This document shows positions 1 to 10,859 of a stretch of DNA of 64,000 nucleotides, in pieces (within the stretch, counting starts at the first letter, position 1; each line of letters opens with the position of its first letter). A program made the position numbers and the translations under genes. This DNA comes from Protonemura montana (taxonomy: Eukaryota > Arthropoda > Insecta > Plecoptera > Nemouridae), in the NCBI GenBank assembly GCA_947568835.1, contig OX387608.1, positions 9,834,001 to 9,898,000 of the forward strand, given 5' to 3'. The notes under the pieces were generated by a model. The model was not told where the DNA came from and searched no databases. It saw only the letters and a list, made by a program, of their open reading frames with translations.

Positions 1-61
1 AAGCCTGAACAAATGTTTACCTGAAAGTTTTCACATTACGAAAATGTAATTATATAATAAT

Positions 62-302
62 CCTATCGAGTCTACTGGGCAGAGAAACCCCGTCACGTCG
101 CCACTTTTACAAGCCACATCGTCGATAAACTCTTCCGGAAGTTTCGATTATTTCCCGAGCTAGCGTTGACTCCCACGAGCAATCCAGTCACTTCGAGTGT
201 CAGTTGGCTTTGGGAGTACCATGGCAATAAGGGCGTTGGTACACCGGTGATTTTCAGCCCCCCTGGCGAAGGATTTCTAGATGGAGCCACTGGGCTTATA
301 CA
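62..302 (+). CDS. Possible internal exon, unidentified protein
   Basis: A frame stays open for about 80 codons and ends at CAG|gtaatg, a good splice donor. The segment is clearly more GC-rich than its surroundings. It reads WAEKPRHVATF near the start and GVGTPVIFSPPGEGF near the end. I do not recognise a family. No strong acceptor is visible: the AGs near 70-84 have only a weak pyrimidine tract. The minus strand also has an open stretch here (93-290), so one of the two is a shadow. The segment lies downstream of the dipeptidase exon at 1845-2001, inside that gene's span or its next intron, but does not match dipeptidase sequence on either strand. It could be a nested gene, an old pseudogene or chance. 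Confidence 0.3.
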
Positions 303-594
303 GGTAATGAAATAGGTGAAATAGTGAACAAAAACAAAGTCTACGATTATTTTTTAAAATTTCTATTATGACATGTGAGCCTGTGGATCATTTATAGCAA
401 TCCCAAATTGCTGATTTTGCTTTTTTTTTCTCGAAGCGCTGTATAATCTTCTTGTACGGGTTTCATCGACAGGTGTGTTTTAATCGGTTTTAACTGTTAA
501 AACTGCGTTACACTGTGTTAAACCTGAAGGTTAAATTCCATTAAAAAATGTCCCCAATTGTGGAAGTTTACATCAAAAATATAAATAAACTATA
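303..594. other. Unfeatured AT-rich stretch
   Basis: No open frame, repeat or structural signal was seen here beyond a short T tract near 420. Confidence 0.5.
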
Positions 595-870
595 GGTGGT
601 CTGCGAACACTCGCGTGCATTGACCACTACATAACTGGGCTCACTAATTACTACTCAAAATATCGATACACGTCTACCAATTGTTAAGATGAAAGAATAA
701 ATGAGCGTTAATTCTGATAAAATGCAAGTATTCTGCAAAAAACTAATAAAAGGAAATTTATTTCCTTTGGAACGACGATGACTCCAGCTCAGACGAATCT
801 AATTTTGGTGATTAATAATTGGTCGGTGATTTAAATGAAGACAGTTTAAAATTATGAGCTTACGCGAGAA
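595..870 (-). mobile_element. MITE copy M1 (degraded)
   Basis: This matches the inner part of the TIR-bearing MITE defined at 15595-15960. The matching landmarks are CTCAAAATATCGATACACG, then a degenerate AATGAGCG, then GACGATGACTCCAG, then GAAGACAGTTTAAAAT, in the same order. The terminal repeats have decayed beyond recognition. It sits downstream of the dipeptidase exon at 1845-2001, probably in the gene's next intron. Confidence 0.6.
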
Positions 871-1235
871 CGACTTGACCTATAAACCAAATTAAACACT
901 AAAATATTATCAGGCAAAATTCTGAGCGGCCAAAATGGATATTTATGTTTTGAAAAAAAAAACTCGAAATGACAGAGCACTTAAAGTTATTACGTTGTAC
1001 TCGCAGGCATGTAAATTAATTAAAATTAACATAACTTTGCGTTCAAATGTTCATACATTATTTCCATAAGGAATGGCTAGCGAAATGGGCGACCACATGG
1101 CTCTTTATTGCACCATTTACCCACATGAGAGCAATTTTAGTGGAAATTCTAATAATATCAAATATTATTGTTAGGACTAGCAAAATGAAACATACGTTTC
1201 GCTGTGCGTACCGTATTTCTGGTAAATGTATTTGG

Positions 1236-1425
1236 TGATGCTTTTAAACTAGGTTTTAAATGCTAAGTGAAGAAAAACTAAATTTCCCAACGTTTCTCAA
1301 CTTGTTCCTGTTACTTTTTCAAGGGTAAGAGCAGTCATGACAATTATCCGAAAAGAAAAGAACCACAGAACCTAGTTCAGGCATCCTTAAAGCATCTAAC
1401 TAAAATAATCTAGGTTAAAAATTTA
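1236..1425 (+). repeat. Unclassified short repeat, copy R1
   Basis: The copy shows the family landmarks AATGCTAAGTGAAG, TTTCCCAACGTTTC, GTTACTTTTTCAAGGG, a short purine-rich stretch with AACCACA, and a terminal GCATCC-AAGCATCT motif. The best-preserved copy (46935-47153) defines the ends. I see no tRNA- or 5S-like promoter boxes, so the class is unknown. Confidence 0.65.
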
Positions 1426-1844
1426 AAAAGTAACATAGTTTTTATTTTCGAGAAATAACCCGTATAGGGTAGGAGGAAAATCAATTTATTTAAAAATCGA
1501 CAGCTATCCAAATATATAGTTGACCATTAAGGTCTAGCTTACTGATCTATATTTTTAATACAATTTCTTTTTAATAATATTTATGATCATGGTTATGGTA
1601 ATTATGAAGTGTTGTTATACAAATGGTGCTGCAAGATGCAAATTGATGATTTAAGAACGGCATGAAGTATTGAATCTAATATTGAGAGCGAGATGAGCGT
1701 CGTTGATAGTAATTTAATATGGTTACAAATAAAAAGGGTATATGGTGGTGTCCTTTAAGCAATACGGTAAGGGTATTTTTAAGAAACACTTTTTGGGATA
1801 GGGTCATTGCTCCTGGTAAGCGGTATACTTTCTCACTAACTCAC

Positions 1845-2001
1845 CTGTCCACCGACCATGCCTTGCTTGAGTCTAAGCAGGTCCGTATGCGACCACGGGC
1901 TCTTCGACCACGGGGTGATCGACTTAAGGTCAGCGTTGAAGTTGAATTCACGCAATTGGTTGTGCACGAACTTCCTTATGTTCCACGGCAGGTCGTTGTG
2001 G
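1845..2001 (-). CDS. DPEP1: Membrane dipeptidase (DPEP, peptidase M19), second recognised exon
   Basis: This 157-nt exon of a zinc-dependent membrane dipeptidase encodes HNDLPWNIRKF at its start and LLRLKQGMVGGQ at its end. In this family the enzyme hydrolyses dipeptides (and leukotriene D4 in mammals) outside the cell, usually held by a GPI anchor. The His and Asp of HND match the first two zinc ligands of the family. The segment between them, with WSHTDL, is of the arthropod type. Splice sites are consensus: a pyrimidine-rich acceptor ending in CAG just above 2001 and donor CAG|gtgagt just below 1845. The first base completes the Gly codon left open by the exon at 21774-21964. Codon third positions are GC-rich, unlike the flanks. 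The next exon, expected to begin FW-AYVPC, is not in the window. The symbol is given at family level only. Confidence 0.93.
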
Positions 2002-2279
2002 CTGGAAAGGGAAACAAAGAACGACCGTTATAAAAACGAAAGGTGTATGGGAAGGTTGTAAAGTGTAACGTTGTTAAAATTATGTTATTGCTATCTCAGT
2101 TGTGCTTGGGTTTGGGAGGCCTGAGGCTCCGCTTGTTTCGATCTTTGTCAAAGAGAAACTTTATTTTTGCAGATGGCACGACTGTTGTTTATCGTATTTT
2201 TTGTCAAAAAGTTGATGTAACTACTTTTTAGATCTCAAGGTGTATTTATCTCTTTAAACAAGCTACCAAAATAACGGTT

Positions 2280-2468
2280 TTTTGGTTTTTACAAAAACTT
2301 TTTAAGCTGGTTTTGAATGCTAAGTGAAGAACGACTAAATTTCCCAACGTTTCGTAACTTGTACCTGTTACTTTATCAAGGGTTGAAGCAGTCCTGACAA
2401 TTTTCTGATGACAAATGAACCACAAAATCTACAACAATGACCTAGTTTAAGCATTCTAAATATTGATA
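2280..2468 (+). repeat. Unclassified short repeat, copy R2
   Basis: Same landmarks and order as R1, starting with CTTTTTAAGCTGGTTTTGAA and continuing through CCCAACGTTTCGTAACTTG, to GCATTCTAAATATTG at the end. It lies less than 1 kb from R1, with the dipeptidase exon between the two. Confidence 0.7.
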
Positions 2469-3001
2469 AATTGATAAATTGGTTTCCTAGTTTTTCCAAC
2501 GATTGTTCCATCTATTACCACCCAAGGCTCTAAACACTGTTGCACACACTATCAAGCGTTCATTTTAACCGCCATTAACTAACATGTCATTACATATAAT
2601 TACAGTAAGCGGTCAATGCAGGTGAATAAGTTAAAGAATAGCTTCAGTTGCCTAATACTTTTATAATTCGTATTTTGTGTAGTATTTTCTAAATAAGAAC
2701 CGCCATCAAAAGTGGCTGGCACAGAGCCTTCTTGCCTTTAGAGAATTTCAGCTAGAGAGAGGAGACAGCTTTGAGGCAAAGGTATGGCAAAGGTATTTAT
2801 TCTCTGGGAGAAAACAAACAGACTTGCTCCTAATTTGCGTTCCTCATTAGCTGTTGCTAGAAGGTGGTGTGCCGGCCATCGCTGTGGTGATTCTCATACT
2901 GAAAATACTATATATATCTTGCTTTCATTCCACCTACAATTGTAATAATTGTATATTATATCTGTGATTATATCATATAATAATTAATAATAACTATAAT
3001 C

Positions 3002-3032
<31 letters not shown>

Positions 3033-5960
3033 TGTATATTTTTTTATATATTTAATATAAGAATAACATATAATCATAATGCAATAGGACAATGATAATA
3101 TAATTATTTTGGTATGTTGTCATTGGTTTTAAAGCGATTACCTTCAGTGACGTATGCTTTCGATTGAGAATATTATAATAACTCAGGCATCTTATTTTAG
3201 GTATAGGTGCGGGCTTGTGGAGAAAAAGGCACGTGGGTGATTTCCTAGAGGAGATGGAAGGACTAGCGTTTTGAGAGGCAGCTTAGAGTGAAAGAAAAAC
3301 TAGATGAAAAGTTGGAAAGAGAATGGAAAGGATTTTGTTTGTGGGATAAATTGTTTGCGTTCGACGACTGGTGCACACGATTGGTATAAACGAAATTGTT
3401 TCAAAGATTTTGCGAAGGATTTTTACTGTTTTTTTTTTTTGTTTTTGTTCTTGTTGTTTTGTATTTGAAGAAGAACACAATCCGTTGCGACTGCTAACGC
3501 TTTGTTGTCTCACTGAATGATTGTCTGTCGATGTGAAATGGAAAATCTTAAAATTATTGATTCTTTGTTCCTGATATACGAATGAATTTAGCCAAGAATG
3601 CTCTTCACAAATTCAATTATCGAGAAAAAAAAAAAAAAATCCGAATATTTTCGCTTGCTTTAACCTCGTTTTCGAAGGAGTGATAAATAAATAAAAAAAC
3701 GCTTTGTGCCAGTAAAATATCACATGCACAATACTCTCTTGAATAGCGTCATCAGAATGCAATTAGTACTAATTACCCTTGATCATAAACAAGACTTAAA
3801 AACAAAACTGCTACATTGTAGTACTCGCGAGGCACTTATTGGTACGGTTAAAGCATTTTGCGCATCGTTTATATATTGGCACAACAATTGGCGAACATAA
3901 AACCAGTGACAAATCACCAACTACATTTTCATTTGCGTTCAAGCGTTACCAAAAGTATCCGAGCGGAAGTGACGTGCATAATCCATAATTCCGCTCGGGG
4001 AAATTGGAGATTCCATGTAATCAATTTGATTTTTGTTCGATGGTCTTTGGTCATCACGCAAGGGAAATACAGGTACCACTTGCCCGTATCTCTTTTGAAT
4101 AAATCATCACGATGAACTCATCTTTGTCGGAACAAGCAACGCATGTGCACGAAGCTATTTTATGATTCCATGCATTTTTTACCGTCGTTTCGCTGGTCTA
4201 TGTAAAATTTCGTCTCTCTAATCCGATTTCTGGTAAAACATTTTTATGAAATATGAACGTACTCAGATGGAAAAAAGCCCCCTATTTTTTAAATCCGAAC
4301 ATATTAATTTCATTGAAATGACAAAACTTTACTGGTATCATATATCCTCCATTTTTGCTGTCTTGGATAAATTGTGCTCTGATTTTTACAGCTATAAAAA
4401 ATCTCATTTCATTCTTCTTGCATATATGAGAAGAAATGAAAACTAGAAAGATCGTACTAGTTTACGAAGATGTTGTCCTCTGCAGAGACGGTGTTAGTTT
4501 TTGCCTCCCACCCCCATTTCCTTGTTTGCCAATTCCAAACACCTGAGATCGTTAGTGTACCACCGCCCACCTAGTCCTCTTCCACGGCGCCGTGTCGCTA
4601 GTACTAATGGCGACTCTAAAAGAAGACATGCCATCCTCTAATTAAACTAATTAATTAATTAATATATCCCTCGTTAATTAACAATGTGAAATCTTATCTA
4701 GTCAACAGGCAAGCCTTTCATTGAAAACATATCAATTCGAAGTCGTATAATAGCTACATTTGACTTGCGTTGACTAATTACACTATTATGTTATTGCTTT
4801 ATTAAAGCTTTTCTTCACGAAATCTAATTAGTTTCGACCGGTATGACTTGCTCTCGAGGAAAATCAATTCGTTTCACATTCAAATGCAACGTACACAGCT
4901 TATGAAATAATTATTAAATTCAATTATGTATTAAGTTAAATTTAATTAATTTGTAACGTTCACATGAATACAGGGGAGATAATTGGAAACGGTTGGCAGT
5001 CCTGGCGACAGAAACTTGCGCTTTATGTTGGTACAAATGTTGGCTTTCAGGTTTGGAAACCATGTCGCATCGAAAAGAGTTACTGTTGGTTTACTTCTCA
5101 CTATTCGCTACGGTCCAACGATCTACATTGAAACAGATCACTCAAAGGTAATTCAATAGGAAACAATTTGATTGACACAGCACTCTAAAATTTGCACGGA
5201 GAAATCACAAAATTCTGTTAATTGTTTAATTTATGCTGCACTTTAATCAAAATATGTGTTTTTTTCCGCAACTGCGTGCTTTTTTTTTTAGTTAATTGTT
5301 AGTTTAAGGTTGAAAATTCTATATTGGTAATTAAAAATTTCCAGCTAATATTTTGCCGGATGACCAAGATGAAAATGTCAGTATCTGATTGCATGACTAT
5401 AGTTATGAAACATTGATGGTTAGAAAACTAATTCAATGGAAATCCTTAAATCGGTGCTAAAATTTGCTACCACTAATAATTTTTTTATTAACCTTAACCT
5501 TTAAATTAGCCTTTTAATTTAAAAGTAAAATTTTAATATCAATCACACCGAGACAGTCAGTACCTCGTCCAACCATTCATTCTAGCCTTCAATTAAATGA
5601 CTAATGATTATGCTACCTTTGCATTTAAGTTTGAAAGATCCGGTTTTAATTCCGTTTTAGTTTAGTTACATGTTGAGGTTCACCCATATTTATATTTTTG
5701 TATATACAACGTTAGAATAATGAAGTTAACATGCACGTTAACGCTAAGTTTTTAATGTCGTTGCAACAAAATTGTTCTCGGTCTGTTATTTTTCGATCTA
5801 ATGGATCCTATATACCAAATAAGCATGCCCAATACCTGATTACCTGATTGCTTCCGGCCGATCAGCAAATCAGCACACAGGAATAAGAGTGTGGCATGTG
5901 CGTTGTGATTGTTTTCTCTGCAAGTATCGTGCTTGGTCTGCGCAGCCACCATCAGTGAAA
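2469..5960. other. Intronic stretch without recognised genes
   Basis: This is AT-rich intron. It holds the (TA)n tract listed separately, several poly-A and poly-T runs and short chance frames. No family-level similarity was noticed. Confidence 0.5.
2935..3085. repeat. (TA)n microsatellite in an AT-only palindromic tract
   Basis: An almost pure A/T stretch centred on an uninterrupted (TA)n run at about 3004-3029. The flanks (TATAATAATTAATAATAA and TATATATTTAATATAAG) can fold on themselves. Confidence 0.9.
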
Positions 5961-5965
5961 CAAGA

Positions 5966-6058
5966 ACCGAGAACCGGGGAAAGATTTTTAGGTTTTAGCC
6001 ACACCAAACCGTTCGGTGCATAGGGTAGATACCGTAGACATGAGTCTAAAAACCGCGA
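5966..6058 (-). repeat. Fragments of 5S SINE head and R repeat end
   Basis: CGAGAACCGG at about 5970 and CACACCAAACCGTTCGGTG at about 6000-6018 correspond to the 5' head of the 5S-derived SINE read on the minus strand. Between them the sequence is unrelated. Immediately after, GACATGAGTCTAAAAACC (about 6038-6056) equals the end of the R repeat. Both are too short to be functional. Confidence 0.5.
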
Positions 6059-6784
6059 CTCAGACCAATCTTCGTAAACTAGTTGGCTCCGTCCATGGGC
6101 TCCGCCAACTCAAATTGAGTTGCGTTTTAGATGAGCGTAGCTCATCCTGTGAAGTCATCATACCTGTGAAGTTTTTTTTTTAAATAACGCTTTAGTGATA
6201 ATTTATGTCTTATTTAAGAGTATAAGCAGGACTTTTGTAAAGTTATTTTATCATTTTCAGAGAATCATGCCGATCGAGTCATACGCTAACCAGTATCTAG
6301 CACGGGTTTAACATAGACTTTCTCAACTCAGAGTCATTTTATTGTCTGGCATACGAACAAGCTTCATAGCCAGTTAGTCGTAGGAAACAATAATACCCTT
6401 GTGTTTCCTTGGTGCCTATAGTACATATTATCCAGGCTCGGCGACGTCCTACGACTGAAATAATGAAATTATTACGAGTAATTGAGTTCTGTTACCAGAG
6501 CGGGTTACTAGAGCTCAGCCATTGTTAAGCTCAGGGTAAATCAAGTTCTAATTCCAAATCAAGTTATGTTGGAAAATAAACTTAAATCTTAATCTTTGTG
6601 TAGCTTGTAGCTTAAGGGCTGAGACCGAGACGGATAAGAAAATATTTTGTTGTGCGACTCGTGAAAGTTATATTTAAAGCTTATGAAACAATATTGCGAA
6701 TTAATTAAAACCAAGCTGGCTCAATAGCAATCATTCCTTTAAATTTATTTTTTCAATTATAAATTGTCACCGATCTATTCGGCG

Positions 6785-7136
6785 ACAGTGAGACACTGGT
6801 TCTCGTGATTTCACCAAAGTTAAGCAGCTCAGCGCTGAGTCAGAAATTGGGTGGGTGCCCATCATACACATGACCAATTCTGTTCGGGAGACAGGTTGGA
6901 GGGATGAAAGTTAGTACAACAACTTTATTCGCCTAGCTTATCTATTGATAGCATAAAATATGCATTGCTCTTCGGCAGGGAGAGACTGTGTTGCTGAAAA
7001 CGGGTTTCTCCTCTTTCCTTGTATGCTTGGTTAGGTTTATCATAATTTACTCATTCACTGACGCTTTTAGGCTAGCGCCGCAGGTCCAGCAGTCAAAAAA
7101 GTGCGTCGTTAAACCTCATAAATCAGTCAATCAACC
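6785..7136 (+). mobile_element. 5S-rRNA-derived SINE, copy S1
   Basis: The head resembles 5S rRNA: ACTGGTTCTCGTGATTTCAC, then AAAGTTAAGCAGC (box A region), then TTGGGTGGGTGCCC (IE/box C region). These are the internal RNA polymerase III promoter elements of 5S genes. The body follows (GTTCGGGAGACAGGTTGGAG ... TGGTTAGGTTTATCATAATT), then a tail containing GTGCGTCGTTAAACC and a TCAGTCAATCAA-like short repeat. A 5S head with internal Pol III promoter defines the SINE3 class. Parts of the body are shortened compared with S2. Confidence 0.88.
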
Positions 7137-10100
7137 TTAATTTGGTATTTACGAACCATATTACATTAAAAACTCGTTAAATCAATTAATTTCTTTCCGA
7201 ATTAAAATGGCTCTCACAAGCTCTAAATCCCATGAAACACTGTCTTTGGCACAGTTGAAATGAAAACCTCATTTCCCGGGGGGCGATCGGTTGATTTCTT
7301 GCCACGTAAACCAATTTTCCGGGTCGTTAAAGACGATGTTGTCGAAACCTCAGTCCTGTGAATTGTGTGCTGTTGCTAATGCGGAGAGATTACTGGGATT
7401 TGAGATATCGATATGCCGATTCCGAACACAATCAAATGATTAGGACAATTGAGCAAGGTGCACGTTAATCTGTTTGTTAACGCGGAAGGAAGCTGTTTGT
7501 CACGATGCGTTTGCAAATCAGGCGGTTAATAGACCTTTGGAGATAATAGTGGGTTTGGCTTGGTTGTGGTTTAGAGCAGAACTTTCAGACTTCCGGCGTT
7601 CAATTGACAAAATTGGTTACAGGCGTTGTATTAGGAATAAGAAATGTTTTAAACGTGTTAATAGTTTAGAAGTATTGACCAAGCGCATGCACATTCTTCG
7701 TTTGATAGATGGGCTTAAATAATGGCAGTTTTGATAAAAGCCTTGAATATGTAACGTATTGCAGTTCAATTAATTTATGGTAAACTTGATATTTAGTATC
7801 TGAGACGTTAAAATTTTGTTTAAAGGACACAAAAGTGTTTAATTGTTGAACTTAAATGGAAAACCATGGTCAACCTACGTTTCTGTTGCAAGGACAGGAA
7901 TTTTTAAATAATTATTACAAATGATAATGATTTTTGAAACTCATTTCTACTTTTCTTTCAATGCATTTTTAGAAAGAAAAACTATTTTGCAATTTTCATT
8001 GCAAAAATATATTTTTTACTTAGATATTTCGAACTAAAAATACATATCTTTAGTAGCTTAAAGTACACTTTTCTAGGCATAATATTGTTAAAGTTTAGAG
8101 TCGAAAATGTAATCGTCACTGAAGTATTTACTGATAGTACCAGTGTTATTATTTAAAAAATATATATAAACTTTTAAAGTTTATTTTTTTAACTCACATC
8201 TTATTTTACTTACTTTGCAAGACACAGGATTTTTAACTTTTTTATCTAAGTAACACCAATTCTATCAAATACTAGCTTTCTCTGTCGCCCATAAATCACA
8301 AACACATTAATCTAAAAGTCATACTATCTCATTTGGATAGAACATCCGTGATATTTCCATATGTGCTATGGCACTAAAAACCTGCGGGACACTTTTAACC
8401 TTCGCTCTTTTTGAAAAGACATCATCTTCACAGATTCGTGATCTTGTGATTGAAACAGTTAATAAAGAAAGCCATCCTTCGCCCGGTGAAAGCTTGTCAT
8501 GGTTCCTCGACTTAATTTTCCGTTTGATTTGTCCCTTGAGCGGAGCACAATACCACTAACTAGGGCTAGCAGTCTGTTTGTGGTCAGACCTTCGGTGGGT
8601 CCTCTGGGCCGAACAGTTCGGGACTCTTTGCTTTAACTATGCCTATAGATTAGCTTGTATTATTTGACGACTGTAAGGACTCAAAGGTCTGAAAAGGGAT
8701 ATGAATATGTGCCAGTGGTTTTCATTGTAAGAAGTTGACCTAAGTACTCGGTGAATTACACTTCAAATATCCACTCTAAATGTGAACAATTTCATGTAGA
8801 ATCATGAAACATTTTTGTTAGAAATAACTAATGTAATCTCGGTAATTTCTAAGATTAATTAGGTTACGATATTTAACGAGAGAACGTTAGTAATCTCTAG
8901 AGAAAAAGTTATATGGTTGGTACCCAGAAAGTATCATTTTATCAATTTAATCATATTTATACCGTTTAAAAAGTCCCATTGTAATTTTAATTCAAGTTTA
9001 TAGGGTGCTCGCTTATCATCCTCAACTTCCAATGCTTTATCATTTGTTTTATTATTGAGCAAAGCTTTCAAAATGCAAAATTGAAGGTCATCGTTACTTA
9101 CTGAACCTCAAAAAGCAACTTGATATTTATCATTTTCCTTTCACTTAGTTCCTCGAGCTTTCTAGTTCTTTCAATAGCGTAGCATTTTGCTTTGCGGAAG
9201 CATTCACCCAAGAGAATGTCAAATTTTTTGACAAGTGGAAAATCGGATTAATTTTGTATTTATTTGAAGAAAAATCTAGCACGTCAAAGCCAAACGAACA
9301 GACAGGCAAACTTTGTGTTTATTAATATTTCGTTTTCAATTGCCAGTCTCGAAATTGGATTTAGAATCCGTTCGCACTCACAAGATTGTTCAAGAAATCG
9401 TCAGATTTATCACATTTGTAAACATTCGAAGAGCTTACAGTATAAAATTGAAAATTACTTCACCACTGTGAATAAAAAAGTCGAGCATTTTTGTTTTATG
9501 TAAGCCAAACTGGAAAACTTATCGTCGAGTTGCATTATTTGATATTTTATGCGAATCGAGACGAGGAAGTAATATATTTCATTGTGTATTTTCCCCCAAA
9601 AAAAAACGACAGTTTATTTTTAGACATAAAATAGGTCCTAGCCTGTAATACTTCATTTTCCTCTGTCATAGCAGTTCTATATAATATAATGGTAGCCTCT
9701 AACCACCACTTTACCATGTATCCAATATTGTGGCCAGTTTATATTCCCTAAACCCTGCATGCTCTTTCAGAGACCCAAGATGTAGAAACCTTACGGCGTT
9801 GAAATGAATTGACGAAATAGCTGGCATCTTGAAGCTAAAGGGATTCTTTTAAGAATCGGGCAATTTGCCATCCGCTTCCACCACCGACGACGTCGTCCTT
9901 TTCTCTTCGGCGTCGAGACGCTTTTACGGTAAACGAAAAATCCGAAGCCATTTCACTGCTGCAGGGTAACACACTAACACACTATCGCACACGTTACTTA
10001 GCAATACGCAATCGGGTAACGTCAAATTATGCCAAAGCCGTATTTTTTTCAGGATTTTCAGGCACGATGCTTTTATAATTACAAATTTTTATGTCTCCTT

Positions 10101-10628
10101 TTGTGACGGAAAGATAAAGGGTCCTAAAAGCACTTTAAACAAGTTTAAATAAAAAAAAAGTGCATAATTTTAAGTGATTTTTTTCTTCGCTTTTTGGCAC
10201 TAGCACCAGTAAAATTGTTTTAAATGACACTGAAAATTGTTCATGATTATTTCAAACGTCATTCAAGAATTAAGTATCCCAAAACCAGAAGGTTTCGCTT
10301 TCTTCAGGAATAAAAGTTCCCTTGGGAAGTTCTCTGGAATCTGCTTTCTTCCTCTAATTGAAGTTTTCCAAAGTGTAGCGATGGAAAATATTTTAATTTA
10401 TTCAGCGCAAATCAGGATGTTTGTAAAAAAAAAAACTCTACTAAAATGGCGAAATGTGTTGCGTCAAACGAAAATGTTTCAAAATATTAATTCAAATCTT
10501 GGTTAAAACGTGAACATGCATGCAAAAAATATTAAAAACTCCCAAATAAATTAACGCTTCATGTAATATATCAAGCTGGCTTATTAATTAATTATAATCG
10601 AGAAGATGCTAGAAATGGTCTTGTAACA
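7137..10628. other. Intronic stretch without recognised genes
   Basis: AT-rich intron with several open frames under 90 codons (for example 7474-7722) that show no recognisable motif or GC-rich third positions. A short GC-richer patch lies near 9880-9930. No repeat family matching elsewhere in the window was recognised. Confidence 0.4.
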
Positions 10629-10629
10629 A

Positions 10630-10850
10630 TTGATTTAAATTGCCAATGCTTGCAATTTACAACGTATTGAATTATTAGAAACGCTAATAACCTTTCAAAA
10701 ATTGGAACCAAAATGCGGAATCGTACCGCGATCTTCACCTTTCGCGGTTGTTGTACTAACCAATTGAGCTACTTGGAAAAAAAAAATTTTTTTCAGATAA
10801 TTTTTATGCAGCAATTTTTGAGAGGTTATTGGTGTTCCTATTAATAAAAA
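10630..10850 (-). mobile_element. Hairpin-flanked tRNA-headed element, copy H1
   Basis: Read on the minus strand, the core has a tRNA-like A box (TAGCTCAATTGGTTAGTA) and B box (GGTACGATTCC), as in a tRNA-derived SINE. The core is bracketed by inverted arms: 10671-10705 and 10812-10847 share the AATAACCTNTCAAAAATTG sequence in opposite orientation. A tail (on + TTAAATTGCCAATGCTTGCA, 10636-10655) follows the B-box-side arm. This is the best-preserved copy for the tRNA core. Confidence 0.75.
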
Positions 10851-10859
10851 TACGTTGTT

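Noticed and set aside
1719-2033. 104-codon plus-strand frame
   Set aside because: It is the antisense shadow of the dipeptidase exon at 1845-2001, which has splice sites and clear homology.
10706-10790. tRNA gene on the minus strand
   Set aside because: A and B boxes are present but no full cloverleaf can be drawn; it is the head of a hairpin-flanked SINE-like element.
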